Of a stretch of 64,000 nucleotides of DNA, positions 23,315-34,185 are shown piece after piece. The DNA is taken from the NCBI GenBank assembly GCA_037176885.1, contig JAWWNJ010000005.1, positions 2,728,001 to 2,792,000 on the forward strand, written 5' to 3'. Origin of the DNA: Favolaschia claudopus (lineage: Eukaryota; Basidiomycota; Agaricomycetes; Agaricales; Mycenaceae). Numbering within the stretch: position 1 is the stretch's first letter; each line of letters begins with the position of its first letter. The position numbers were made by a program, and so were the translations under genes. The notes below the pieces were generated by a model. The model was given only the letters and a program-made list of their open reading frames with translations, searched no databases and had not been told where the DNA came from.

Positions 23315-23443
23315 GTAGTGGGAAAGAGGAAAGCTATCCAAAAGCTATCGGCGCGTCGACCATATGCAGAGTCACCCCGGTACGGACGGACCCTCGCCGT
23401 CGCCGGGACGGATGGTTACCTACAGTGTTCACATTGTACAATT

Positions 23444-23885
23444 AGGCCCCCGGTCACTACCTATTAGGTTCGTCACATTGACGCCCGATATTTGGGCTGA
23501 TTTACTCTATGATTTTGGCCCTCAAACGGACTGATTTACTCTATTTGTGACGAACATCTAGGGGTAATTTCCGATTTTTGCGCCTGGAACCAGTTGTTTG
23601 GCCTTTTCTGAAGCAAATTTGAGCCTAAAACTGCTCAGAATCATCCAATTTCGGGTGATTTTGCTGTGTGCCGCCCCAAATCTGTCTTGGAATTTGCTTG
23701 GAGTTGCCCCCCGACCGACTTCAGGTCTCAAAAATTTCTCGCGCTCCGCGCGATTTACTCTATCTGCGACAGACATTGGGCAGTTTCCGCCTGATTTACG
23801 CTATTTTTGCGACGAAGGTACGGGCTTTTCCAGACGTTGATTTACTCTATCTGTGACGAACCTAATAGGTAGTGACCGGGGGCCT
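23444..23885. mobile_element. MITE with perfect 34-bp terminal inverted repeats
   Basis: A 442-bp element flanked by the 8-bp target duplication GTACAATT (23436-23443 and 23886-23893). The termini begin AGGCCCCCGGTCACTACC and match perfectly as inverted repeats for 34 bp (23444-23477 against 23852-23885). Inside are five copies of a GATTTACTCTAT-type motif, at about 23499, 23533, 23752, 23793 and 23840, several followed by a GTGACGAAC-like string. These look like binding sites for an absent transposase. An 8-bp duplication fits hAT or KDZ superfamilies; which is undecided. Confidence 0.9.
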
Positions 23886-23893
23886 GTACAATT

Positions 23894-24329
23894 CATGAAT
23901 CACACACACAGGAATAGCACATATTTTTCATACACGCACATATTGAGCCAAATTTGGTGATTGTAACTTACCGCTTGTACGCCGTCACATTGAGCTCGTC
24001 TACGGGTATACCTGCGCGACGCAGCAGATCTGCAATGGATCCACAGCCCGCCTGTAGGTTGCGAGCCCGCGGGAGCAGCTGGAGACGTCAAGCAAGTGTG
24101 CTCAAAGCGCAAACGATGTCACGGGGATTGTTGATAGAATCATAGATTGATCGAACAACTCTCTTCCTCTCCCACCATCTTCCCGTTCTTTCTCCTTCCC
24201 ATCTCACCTCGAGCTCCATTCAAGGTCATTTAACTTAACGCTGGACAAATTGTGAGCCTCTGGATCCTGCGGCCGCCGTAACAGCCTGTAACAAGTCTTC
24301 CATCTTGCACGTCACTGGCAGATCCTATC
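23894..24329. other. Intergenic stretch
   Basis: A short CA-rich tract (about 23898-23912) follows the MITE. The pyrimidine-rich 24160-24240 probably corresponds to the former promoter of the decayed Ser/Pro-rich gene that follows. No gene is seen. Confidence 0.4.
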
Positions 24330-25156
24330 CTTGAACTCTTCCTATCGCCCCCTTGTTCTGGGACCAAAGGATAGTCTCTCCACCATCTCAATGTTTCGTG
24401 TCAAACCTCCCTTCAATCAAACATATATGCTGCCAATCTGTCTGCCATCCAGTTGTCTGTATCGTCTCCAAAGCTCCTCTCCGCTGCATTTGGATCAGGA
24501 CTTCGTCTCGTCAAGTGCTTCTTCCTCAAGCATTCAATCACGGAACTTATTCAGCTGTCTTCGAACCCGTGCTCCCTCAAGCGCGCTACCTTCTCTCTCA
24601 AAAGCCGCATCCTTGCCGGTCCCTCAATGACATTTTTCGCAGGAAGAGAATACCGACGCGGAGAAGCTGAGATTGACGCTGCATCTGCACGCTCCTCCGT
24701 CGTCCTCGTCTTCTAAATTATCATCACCATCCCTCCCAGGCCCCTCCCCCTCAACCCCGCTCTCACCCACCATCAATACCGCGCCCTGCGAGGCTGCGCC
24801 TCTCCCCGTTCGCCTTCCTTCCCCCGCTCGCCGATCCACGCGCGGTGGCTTTCCCGGCCACCAGTCTCAATAAATTGGCTACTCCGATCTCGGATTCTCA
24901 GCGCCGCCGTGGTGGTACTCCCACTTCCATTTCGATATCTGCCTTGTCTACCATACCCGCCTCTCACTCCGCTTCCACTGCGTCAGTGCAGGCCCCACCG
25001 TCGTCGTTCCTCATCTCAAGCTGCAGCGGGCAGCGACGCAGGGGCACTCGAGTGGCGGGATGCCAATGACGGTGACGAGGGCGGAGAAGCATGCGAAGGT
25101 GCTTTTGGAATTGTGGCTTTCGAGGTGTTTCTTCGTCGGCTTGTTCTTTCTCGTCT

Positions 25157-25188
<32 letters not shown>

Positions 25189-25699
25189 CACCTTCTCCTT
25201 CTCCCCCTGCCAGTGCTCTTGCTCATTGGAGCACACTTCGACCTTCGTTCGCCCCCGCACAGCGAGAGGCGTTCCTCCGAGTCCCTGCCCCCTCTCCTTC
25301 TCCTACCCTAATTTGACCGCTCTCGACCCCGGCGCCGCGGGATCACAACGCTGTGGCGCTGACGTGCTCGGTGTCGACTGCAAGAGGCGCTGGTACCGCG
25401 AATGCGCGGGGGAGATAGGGCCGGGGGAGGCGGAGGGGGAGGCGGAGGGGGAGGCGGAGGGCCGGGAGTTTGTTGCTGCCTTGCGGTTGGAGGGAAATGA
25501 GGGCGATGTGGAGGTCGGCAAGATCCCCTGTGACGCGGCGCGTAATTTGGAGAACGGCGAGTCGCTGCTGCTGCTGCCGTTTACTAGCACCGTTACGCAT
25601 TCGGAGTTTGGGGAGAGGAGGAGGGAAGGGCGAGAGTGGAGCGGGGAGTGGAATTGGGGGATTGGGAGGGTGGTGAGGGTATTGAGGGTGTTGAAGTGA
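24330..25699 (+). pseudogene. Decayed copy of the Ser/Pro-rich gene at 28429-29598
   Basis: Pieces of the protein at 28429-29598 appear in order but in different frames: an equivalent of its N-terminal third (near 24480-24650), a block matching SSSKLS...STPLSPT (near 24700-24780), the GGMPMTV-EKHAKV block (near 25057-25110), and the C-terminus RREGREWSGEWNW (near 25620-25660). Frameshifts and stops break the frame repeatedly. The 3' flank (25850-25960) also resembles that of the intact gene (29690-29830). It is a duplicated and dead paralogue. Confidence 0.7.
25424..25461. repeat. 12-bp minisatellite in the pseudogene
   Basis: About three tandem units of GGGGAGGCGGAG, which in one frame would read as Glu-Gly-Glu-Ala repeats. 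It is absent from the intact paralogue, so it expanded after duplication. Confidence 0.75.
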
Positions 25700-26369
25700 T
25701 GCGATTGTAGTCACTAGTGAAGTGGAGTCGAGGGTGGAGGGGCGGATGCTGCATGCAGCTCGGTCGAAGTGAAGTGGAGTGGTTGACCGCTGTGCAGCGT
25801 TGACCCGGGTGTGGTCCTGGAGACTGGGCAAAGACTGGGGGTGTGATACTTGAATGAGCTGGATGGGGACGGATGCCTGGTGCGCGAATCGACGCTAGAT
25901 GGATAGACTTTCGTTCGCTTGGTACATATACCTGGGGTAGATAGAAGAACTTGAAGTAGAGTACTAAAATATGCCACCAGTCCGACTCCTCGATGGTATC
26001 ATTCGGATAAAACAAGGAAAACGCAAGCGCAAGCGTGTCCCGCCGCCGACACAGACGTTGGATATAAGGACTGAACGATGCGCCCGCCACTGTCACTTTT
26101 CCTCACGCAAAGAGAAAGCGCTCCTTACATAAAGAGACGAGACAAAAACTCGGAAAAGAGTCAAGGCAAGCTTGGAATTCAGAATATATGTTGTATGCAG
26201 GGAGCAACGAGTACAAAATATTAGTAGCATGTGTCTCGTCCAGCACATACACCACACCCAACCCCGGCTCCCTACGCATTTCCAATCCAAGAGCCTTTTT
26301 GACGATTATGAGCTGTTTTTGCGATTTTCATGGGTATCGGTGCAGTTCTCGTTACAACCTTCGAGTAAG
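25700..26369. other. Spacer between the two decayed genes
   Basis: The left part is the 3' flank of the Ser/Pro-rich pseudogene. The part at 26300-26369 reads, on the minus strand, like the 3' flank of kinase A (33335-33400), including CAAAAACAGCTCATAATCG. No functional gene is visible. Confidence 0.45.
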
Positions 26370-26950
26370 AAGAAAAAGCGAGTCAGAAAAGAGGATGATA
26401 AGAACGGCAAACGAGGAAGACAGACACACCTCGTCAATTACTACTTCCCTTCCGCCACATATACCTGTTTGATGCATGAATCTATGCAGACACAGAGCTG
26501 AGAGGGCCTGCTCTTCTTCCCGCCTAACGCTTCCCCAACCTCGAGATCCAGAGACGACGGCAACGGCGACAGCGCATTTCTGTCCTAATCGGCGTCGGCG
26601 GGAACCCGAATCTATCCCGCCCAAACAGATTATCCCGTCCTCGACGAGGAACACGGCGACGGGTGCACAAACAGCCGCATCGTGCGCTAAAGCTCCGAGT
26701 CATCCACCCCCTCCTCATATGCATCCTCGTCACAGCCCCGAACAGCAGACACAAAACCCCCGACATCATCATCGGGCACGAAACCGTCATCCCCACCGTA
26801 TCCATAATCACACTCATACTCGTCATCATCCAACCCCATCCGAATCTCCTCCTCCCTAGCCCAAATCGACTACATCCCACTTTGCACGGCACGCTCCCGA
26901 TGCTCACTCGTCTGCAGCGAGTGCCACCATGTCGGGCGGGCAGCGTACGC
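26370..26950 (-). pseudogene. Fragment of a kinase A-like gene (C-terminal half)
   Basis: On the minus strand this stretch matches the C-terminal tail of kinase A at nucleotide level, from the segment around GACGAGTGAGCAT (near 26910) through the Asp/Tyr-rich tail and CACCCGTCGCCGTG to the end and 3' flank. The frame is broken: tail peptides appear only in shifted frames, and the catalytic domain is missing. With the pseudogene at 24330-25699 it forms a decayed, partly inverted copy of the gene pair at 28429-33277. Confidence 0.65.
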
Positions 26951-28428
26951 CGTACTTGCCGAGGCGTTTGCGGGCTACGCTTTGGCAGTGATGTTGACGA
27001 GTCGGCGGCAAATGCGCGAACTAGACCGGTAACTATCGTATCAAGACTCCATGAAGATAGTAAACTTGTTTGCTAGACAGCTGAGTCAGCGGCGACGGCA
27101 GGGACGTCGAATTCTTCGGGCATGCGAGGGCGGCGGCTGCGGTAGACATGGAGCAGTTGCCTTAGAATTAGGAAGAGGATAACGTCGACGGCCAGAGCCT
27201 GAGGATGCGTCGATGATGTTTGCGACAGTTCTGAGGGCTATGGGGTGGATAAGATTCCAAAAGAGGTGGGAGATGGCCATGGAGCGGGCCCCAAAACCCC
27301 GCTGGTATTCAAGGGTGTCATGGAGTGGGCGAGACGGCCGGAGTGGGTCCTATGCCGGAAGGAAGTGAGCGCCTGAATCTGAGGTGGCGCCGCAGGCGGG
27401 ACAAGCCGGGGACAGAGTGAGGCCGGACTTGTAGCGCTCGGATACGGGCTTTGCCCTCGTTCGACGGTTCTCTCGGGCTTGACAATGACTCAAGCTCACG
27501 CAGATCCCAGAAATTGCGGATTGCGGGAGGAAGACATGATTTGGTGTTGTCTGTTGTTTACAGGACGCGTTCATGTCTTCTTCGTCTACGCCGCCTCTCT
27601 CGTTATTGAAGATACCGATGGCCTGCATGGTATCCGACCACGCTGTAAACGGGCGCTGACAGTGACTCGCTCCCAGGGAGTTTCATATGACGCAACCGTG
27701 ACCCCAACGGCAATTCCTTCAAAAGCGAGCACTCAGCGCTCAGCCAAGAGCGACGTTCCGTGACAGCGCGGCCCAGCACTCTCGAGGCCTCCGATACTCC
27801 GCCAGTTGCATGCTGCGATCTGACACCAAACCCCGAACAGACGTGGCCAGACCCCTCAATGTCTTCAGAGAGACGCCGATTGTCCGAGGTCAAGCAGTGG
27901 GGCGACCGATCGCATTCTCGCTGCCAGTGAGCGCTTTCGCGGACGGGGAACACGTCTACTGCGCATGCGGAGTATAGGACGTCCAGCAAGAGACCATCTC
28001 TGTGATACTGAATCGACCTGATGCGGCCCTTCTCTCAATCCAGCGCAACTCGCCAAGAAGTTAAACTCGGCCACCCCTCTCCAAGCGGCCTAGAATGGGC
28101 AAATCGACAATGACATGGCAATTGGCATAGCTGCTCCTGTTTCCGCCCAAGTTCTGCTTCATCTCGACACTGGCAACAAGGAACAACGTCGTCTCCTCCC
28201 TCCTCATTAAAGGCAACCTCCTCTGTCCTCCGTCCGCAAAAAAAAAACAGTCCTCCGCTACCTGCACGAGCGGGCACGACGCCGCTAACATTTCTCATTC
28301 CCTCGTTCTTCTCTTCAAGTTCACACCTCTCTTGCTTCAACCTCTTATTATATCCAATCTTTACTCGATCTACTCCGCCCATAATCACCCTCTCTTCACT
28401 CTTTCAATCTGCTCCGTCCGCCCTTACG
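26951..28428. other. Unassigned region upstream of the Ser/Pro-rich gene
   Basis: No gene is supported. A minus-strand frame at 27350-27628 ends with SPACPACGATSDSGAHFL, which recalls the Cys/His end of LINE-type RNase H domains, but it is too short to call. A poly-A run lies at 28238-28247. The last 150 bases are pyrimidine-rich and are the likely promoter and leader of the gene at 28429. Confidence 0.4.
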
Positions 28429-29598
28429 ATGTCCCACCCACCCACCACCAACACCCTCTCGAAATCCGAACGCACCCGCCTCGTGCGCTCGAATCGAAAG
28501 CTCCAGGCTCTGCTGGGTGCGACGCCGCAGGTCATCGAGGCGGCTGTGGCGCAGGCGAGCAGCCGTCGGTCGTCTCCTTCTCCTTCAATTCATTTGAAAA
28601 ATCCTACTTCTATCCTTTCAAAGAGTTCGACTACTCCTGTTCCTGGTCGGACGGCATCTCTCAGCGACCGCCGGCGCACATCGCAGAAAGAGAATACCGA
28701 GAACGGCGAAGTGGGGAGGCCGAGGTTGATGTTGCATCTTCATCCTCCTCCTCCCTCCTCCTCTTCTAAATTATCACCACGCCCCTTGCCCTCCCCGTCG
28801 ACCCCGCTCTCACCCACCACCAACACCTCTCCGCGCTCGCCATCCTTCCCCCGCTCGCCGATCCGCGCGCGGTCGCTTTCGCGGGTGGCCAGTCTCAGTA
28901 AACTCTCTACTCAGCGCGGCCGTGGTGGTACTTCCACTTCCACATCCGGCTTATGTAGTAGTATCACACCCACCTCTCCCGCCGCTCCCGCCGTTTCGAC
29001 GTCTGCGTCAGTGCAGTCTGCATCTCCACCGTCGGCGTTCCGCGGCCCCACCTCCGCCTCCATCTCCTCCACCCCCAAACTCAACTTGAAACTGCAGCGG
29101 GCTGCGACGCTGGGTCACTCGCGCGGGGGGATGCCAATGACGGTGGTGGTGACGAGGGCGGAGAAGCATGCGAAGGTGCTCTTGACGGGAGCTTTTGTTC
29201 CTCCATCGCCTTGCCCTTCGCAATCTTCTTCCTCGTCTTCCTCGTCCTCCTCCTCTTCGAGCGCGTCTACCGTTTCCTCTTCACCGACCTCATTGGAACA
29301 CGCTGCGACTTTGACTTCGACTTCCCCGCCCTCGACGCCAGCCTGGGATGGCAAACACGTCGTGGCGCTGACGCGCTCAGTGTCCACTGCGAATGTGCGT
29401 GCAGGGGGAAGATGGCATGGGAGACGGAGGGGCGGGAGCTTGTCGTCGCTTTCGTCGTTATCAGAGAACGAGGATGAAGGTGGCGATTTGCTGCCCCCGC
29501 TTCCGCTTTCGGAGAGGAGGAGGGAAGGAAGGGAGTGGAGCGGGGAGTGGAATTGGGAGATGGGGAGGGTTGTGAGGGGGTTGAGGGGGTTGAAGTGA
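28429..29598 (+). CDS. Ser/Pro-rich conserved hypothetical protein
   Basis: One open frame of 389 residues. The start at 28429 (CTTACGATG) is followed by the motif ERTRLVRSNRKLQALLG, which I take to be the conserved N-terminus of a basidiomycete family of unknown function. Most of the rest is disordered: Ser/Pro/Thr tracts, Arg-Ser pairs (SPIRARSLSR), a GGMPMTVVVTRAEKHAKVLL segment near residue 243, and a run of 14 serines (about 29225-29270). The C-terminus EWSGEWNWEMGRVVRGLRGLK is amphipathic and is also kept in the decayed copy at 24330-25699, so it is probably functional. No catalytic motif, signal peptide or membrane segment is visible. An adaptor-like role would be a guess. Confidence 0.7.
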   Translation: MSHPPTTNTLSKSERTRLVRSNRKLQALLGATPQVIEAAVAQASSRRSSPSPSIHLKNPTSILSKSSTTPVPGRTASLSDRRRTSQKENTENGEVGRPRLMLHLHPPPPSSSSKLSPRPLPSPSTPLSPTTNTSPRSPSFPRSPIRARSLSRVASLSKLSTQRGRGGTSTSTSGLCSSITPTSPAAPAVSTSASVQSASPPSAFRGPTSASISSTPKLNLKLQRAATLGHSRGGMPMTVVVTRAEKHAKVLLTGAFVPPSPCPSQSSSSSSSSSSSSSASTVSSSPTSLEHAATLTSTSPPSTPAWDGKHVVALTRSVSTANVRAGGRWHGRRRGGSLSSLSSLSENEDEGGDLLPPLPLSERRREGREWSGEWNWEMGRVVRGLRGLK

Positions 29599-30757
29599 TG
29601 TCTCTGAGTAGTGAGGTGGCCTTGCAATTGCTGGAATCATAATCACCGCTGTGCGGCGCTTGGACTCGAGGATGATTTAGATGGTGTGGGCCCTAGAGGT
29701 GCGATAATGAATGAGTTGGACGGGGGCCGCTGGACGGACGGATAGAGAAAAAGCTAGTGGCTTCCTACTTGGTATACCAGGGGTAGAATAAGTACGATAC
29801 CCAAACTCCTCCTACCTAGAGTAGAGTAGAATACTACAACGTAGAATAAATATCTAATTAGAATTCGAGGGTGGATGTAATAAAGTGCCGAACTGGGCAG
29901 ACATATACGCTCGCTTGCTTGGAATGATACTTAGTTCGAAGGTGCGCGAGAAGGGAGAGAGAGAATCGGTTGACGGCACAAGCTACTCTACGTAGCTAAG
30001 AAGCCGGCGCAGTATAGTAACTACGCTAGTAAATAAGTAATAAAGTATCGTATCGTGTGATAATAAATATCGTCCTCGTTTGTAATCTACGTTTTGTTCA
30101 AAGTATCTGGTCTGCGGTGTGATCTGCGTGTGTAGCGTGGTGCGCGAGAAGGGCCTCGAGAGGAAATTTGGGAAGGCTTTTTGGATTCCCACGCCGACCC
30201 AAACTTGTTTTCTGCTTTCTTGCTTCCGCCTCTAACGTCCTCTCGCATCGTGGACACGGATGCTCATCAAGTCATGGCTCTCGACGTCAGCGCCATCGCG
30301 ACCTTCCTCAAGATATAACAACTTTGAGTCGCAGAAAAGCGCGGGGCACCACTCACTCGATAGGATTCTTCCTGTCCTCTGAGCGCCAGTGCTCGAGTTG
30401 CTACTACACTGCGGATGGATTAAGACAGGCGGTTTATGCGTCTCAACCCTCAAGGGAAGTGGAGACGTTGGAATTTTGACGAGATGATGAAGAACGAGAC
30501 CTATTACCATCGTGAGTTGATAGTTTTAGTCTCAGCAGTTCTCATAGCTGAAGCCACAGAGTCAGCTCAGCCTCGCTCGAGCCCCAGCCGTCTCGACTTG
30601 AAGCTTTGACCCTTCTCCGCCGTATCGAACGCAGCTTTTACAGCTTTAGGGCGAGGTATTCGTAACCCCAACGGACTGGCGGTCTTAATAGAATTCCGCT
30701 TAGCTATCTTCCGAGCTCGAATTCAGGTTTTCCGGGACTTTGCACGAAGAAGGAAGG
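29599..30757. other. Intergenic region
   Basis: AT-rich 29780-30120 with repeated short strings such as TAGAGTAGAGTAGAATACTAC. No coding frame longer than about 100 codons and no family match. The last 200 bases should hold the promoter of the small gene that follows. Confidence 0.4.
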
Positions 30758-31253
30758 ATGAAGGACGTATACAAAATCAGGCGATTTCGGGCTGCGTTTC
30801 GTGCGTTTCGGACGTCCTCGCACCGAGAGATGTCGGGGGCGTTGACGAAGAACTCAGACGGCGGGGAGTGCCAGCACTGGGCGGCTCAAGAGGAGGAGTA
30901 CTCGTGAGTTGCTAGTTTGCCTTTCATCCCTGACCTACGATTGCTGACGCCGATTTAGCTTGCTTGAAGGCTCGATTTACTTGGTCAACGTTCGCGACAT
31001 CGTGCATACTTCAGAGTCGCACTTAGGGTACGAAGTCTTTGTCGCCAAGAGGCCCGGCGCATACACCCTTCTTATTCGCGGATGGTGTCTCTGTAAGTTA
31101 CTTTCCTTACTGCCAGTTTTCAAGTTCACTAATTAATAGCTTGCAGAGCCGATCCGCTGCTATCCCAATGGCCAGTATCTTCCCATTCGCATCTACACCA
31201 CGCAGCAGCCGGTGAATAGGGAGGCATGCTGGATCGAGCCCTACAACATCTGA
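30758..31253 (+). CDS. Small spliced hypothetical protein, possible nonsense codon
   Basis: Exons 30758-30903 and 30959-31092 join in frame to about 93 residues, including LLEGSIYLVNVRDIVH and GAYTLLIRGWCL. The next acceptor (31146) gives T|AG, an in-frame stop exactly at the junction; beyond it the frame stays open to 31253 as PIRCYPNGQYLPIRIY and QPVNREACWIEPYNI. A diverged duplicate of the whole gene lies on the minus strand at 43871-44400, and its last exon keeps PIR-Y-Y and QPVNREA-LIE-Y-I, so the segment after the stop was once coding. Either a nonsense mutation or a splice variant I cannot see explains this. No function is recognised. It lies directly upstream of kinase A. Confidence 0.45.
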
Positions 31254-31404
31254 GACATGGTCGTTTTCTGCGCTTCCTTCCTCCCAGCGCGCTCCTCGAA
31301 ACAGATGACGTCGAATACTCGCCTGATGTCTCGAATAACGGACCCAATGCTCTTCCTCTTCAAGAACGCTCCACCATGACTCGTCTTCCTCGCACTCGAG
31401 CCCG

Positions 31405-31497
31405 CTCTAGACTCGGGCAAGCCGGTGCAAAAATGAGACAGGCAGGAAAAAAAATCTGAGACTTGATTCAAAGTCTCAGTCCCTGGCGGCGTATAAA
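31405..31497 (+). promoter_or_regulatory. Kinase-family promoter module, kinase A
   Basis: The module contains ACTCGGGCAAGCCGGTGCAA, then AAATGAGACAGGCA, then a perfect 9-bp inverted repeat CTGAGACTT (31456-31464) / AAGTCTCAG (31471-31479), and TATAAA at 31492-31497. The same order occurs upstream of kinases B, C and D. The ATG follows about 150 bp after the TATA box. Confidence 0.8.
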
Positions 31498-31647
31498 TTG
31501 CGGGGGTTTGCGTCGGTCATTCCCTACAACACACCAACCAACAACTTCGTCAACTTCGTCTTCGACCCAACCCGTTTTTTTGCGCTCGACATCTTCACCT
31601 TCGACTTCTACAGACTACTTTTTTTTGTCTTATTTTATTATTCCACC

Positions 31648-33277
31648 ATGCCTCACTACGCCCTGCAGTCCTCTTTCGTCCCCGACATGACTGGGGAGAC
31701 TATCGACGGCGGCAAGCTCTTGCTTACGGAGAGTCTTGGGGCAGGCGCATTTGGTCGGGTCTTTATGGCTCGGGATGCGTCTTCGCCCTCGTCTTCTGGC
31801 TCCTCGCTGTCCTCCTTGCGCCGCCGGTCCACGGTTTACGCCGTAAAGTGCCTCGTGCGCGGCGACCCCGACTCCTCCCATGCCAAGTTCCAGCACCGGG
31901 AGCGCATGCTTCACGAGCGCGTCTCGGCACACCCGAACGTCGTCGGCTTCCACCGCGCCTTCTCCTCCTCCCCCTCCACCACCACCACCTCTTCTTCTTC
32001 TTACGATACCGCTGCCGAGTCCCCCGCCCTCAACTTCCTCCTCATCGACTACGTCCCCGGCACCAACATGCTCGCCGCCATCCTCGACGACGTATACCTA
32101 CACAACCCCGCCCTCATCAAACGCACGTTCCTCGCCATCCTCGACGCCGTGCGGTTTTGTCACAAGATGGGGGCGTACCATAGGGACTTGAAGCCGGAGA
32201 ACGTGTTGGTTGATTGGAAGGGCGGGAATCCGCGGGTGATGGATTTTGGACTGGCTACGGATGAGAAGACGGTTTGGGAGGAGTTGGATTGTGGGAGTGG
32301 GCCGTATATGGCACCGGGTATGTCGTCTTTCTTTTCTTCGTGACTTGGATATTGATGCTGCTTTCGTTTTTGTTGTAGAGCAATTCTCTGCGTCCGGCTC
32401 GAAGTCGTACGACGCCTCACGGGCCGATTCGTGGGCGCTCACGATCTTCCTTGTTAACCTCCTCACCTCCATGCTGCCGTGGTATTCGGCGGAATCTACC
32501 GATCGGCGGTGGAATCACTTTCTCGCTAATGCGGAGTCGGAGTCGGAGTCGGGGTATCTCAGGCGATTGGGCCCCGTTCCGCTCTCGGGGCAGCTCGATG
32601 CCCTCCTTGGGAGGTGTCTGAGCGTGGATCCGAAGGAAAGGCCGGGTTTGTGGGAGATGAGGAAGGAGATCAGGGGGATGAGGGTTGGCGGGTTGTATGC
32701 GGGAGAGAAGGAGGTTATCAGGGCGGGGAGGGCGAGTGGGGGCGGGGTGGAGGGGATCAGGATTGGGGCGGGGAGGAGCACGGTGCCTCCTCCGCAGCAG
32801 ACGAGTGAGCATGCGGTGCAGAGTGGGATGTCGTCGATTTGGGCCAGGGAGGAGGAGATAAGGCTGGGGTTGGATGATGAGTATGATGAGTATGGATATG
32901 ACGCGGGTGGGGATGACGGCTTCGTGCCCAATGAGGATGATGTTGGGGGTTTCGTGCCTGCTGTTCGTGCCTTCGACGAGGGCGAGGTGGAGGATGACGA
33001 GGAGCTCCAGCCCCCGATGCGGCCGTTTGTGCACCCGTCGCCGTGCTCCTCGAGGACGGACAGTTTGTCTGGGCGGGATGGGTTTGGGTTTGCGCCGGCG
33101 TTGGTGAGGGTGCGGGTGCGCATGGCGCTTGGGCCGTCGCCCTTGTCGTCGTCTCTTGATCCCGAGGGTGAGCAGGTTGGAGGCGGGAAGAGGAGAAGGT
33201 TGTCTGTATCTTCGTCTGCTAGCAAGATCAAACGGTTCATGCGGAGGATGGGGATGTGGCGGAAGGGAAGTAATTAA
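31648..33277 (+). CDS. Ran1/Vhs1-like Ser/Thr protein kinase (kinase A)
   Basis: Exons 31648-32317 and 32379-33277 give 522 residues. The start lies in TTCCACCATGCC. The N-lobe has the glycine loop GAGAFGRVFM and the lysine in YAVKCL, separated by a Ser-rich insert. A second Ser/Thr tract follows HRAF. The C-lobe has YHRDLKPENVL, MDFGLAT and the activation-segment end MAPE, whose Glu codon is split by the 61-nt intron. PVPLSGQLDALLGRCLSVDP matches the Ran1/Pat1/Vhs1/Sks1 group, where PIS-LN-LL-R-L-VD is typical. All catalytic residues are present. The long tail is acidic and ends in a basic stretch, IKRFMRRMGMWRKG. Ran1-type kinases control nutrient and meiotic decisions in yeasts; the role here is unknown. 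It is the most diverged of the four paralogues. Confidence 0.88.
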
Positions 33278-33982
33278 CGAGGTGTGTCTTGTTTGTCTGT
33301 CCTCGCGTGCTTTGTTCTGACTCGCTATTGAAGGTTGTAACGAGAACGATACGCATGAAAAAGTCAAAAACAGCTCATAATCGACAAATAGCTTTGGGAG
33401 ATGGGCCAGGGTGCCGGTCATGAGTGTATAGTCCGAGATGTACTACTACTACTTAGCGCTCCCTGTATGCGTGTATTCCGAATTCAAAGCTCGCTTTAAC
33501 CTTTTTCGTTTTGTCGTTTTGCGAGGAATTGTGACAGAATCGTGACATGTCACTCTGCGCATTGAGCTTGCGCTCGCGTTCTGAAAGCCCCAGTCGAGCT
33601 ATTTGCTGGCTGCTACTCATGGCTTATCTCCATCATCTCCAACGTCTGGAGATGGGATACGCTGGCGGCTTCCTTGCCTTATCCGACCGATACCATCGAA
33701 GAGCCGGCTCTGGCACATTTTACAAGACTTCAAAGCTTTTTCGTATGGTCTACCGTCCAGCAATACCACAAGCTTCCACCTCTTTTAATCTCCTCGTTTT
33801 GGATGTGTATCGCGAGTGGCAGCCTCCAAGTCTTCACCACTAGCCGCCCTCTGTCTCACTAACAACACCATCGAATCATCCGTATCCGACGCTCCTCCTG
33901 CTTGCCCATTATGGCCGGGATGTCCTACTCGATTCACTTCTCCCGCAAGAAACACGCAATCTAGCCAGCTCGAGCTCGTTCT
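33278..33982. other. Intergenic region upstream of kinase B
   Basis: From about 33550 it is a diverged duplicate of 46850-47220 upstream of kinase C (shared strings near TTTTTCGTATGGTCT and TTGGATGTGT). It holds no gene of its own. Confidence 0.6.
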
Positions 33983-34072
33983 GGACTCGGGCAGACCGGC
34001 GCAAAAAATTGAGACAGACATGAAAAAATCTGAGACTCGATGGAAAGTCTCACTCTCCCGTCGCCCATAAAA
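33983..34072 (+). promoter_or_regulatory. Kinase-family promoter module, kinase B
   Basis: GACTCGGGCAGACCGGCGCA is followed by TTGAGACAGACATG, the inverted repeat TGAGACT (34031-34037) / AGTCTCA (34046-34052), and CATAAAA at 34066-34072. It is nearly identical to the module of kinase C. Confidence 0.8.
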
Positions 34073-34185
34073 TGCCTCTGCTTTGGTCGGCCATTTCTCA
34101 CTCAAATCTGCTTTCTACTTTACCTCGTACTTGACAACAACACCAACCTCTTCGCTTTCTATAACACCTCTTCTTATCTTCAATC

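Noticed and set aside
32417..33421. Long open frame (334 codons) on the minus strand
   Set aside because: It is the antisense shadow of kinase A exon 2; its Pro/Arg/His-rich composition follows from the GC-rich coding strand and it has no family motif.
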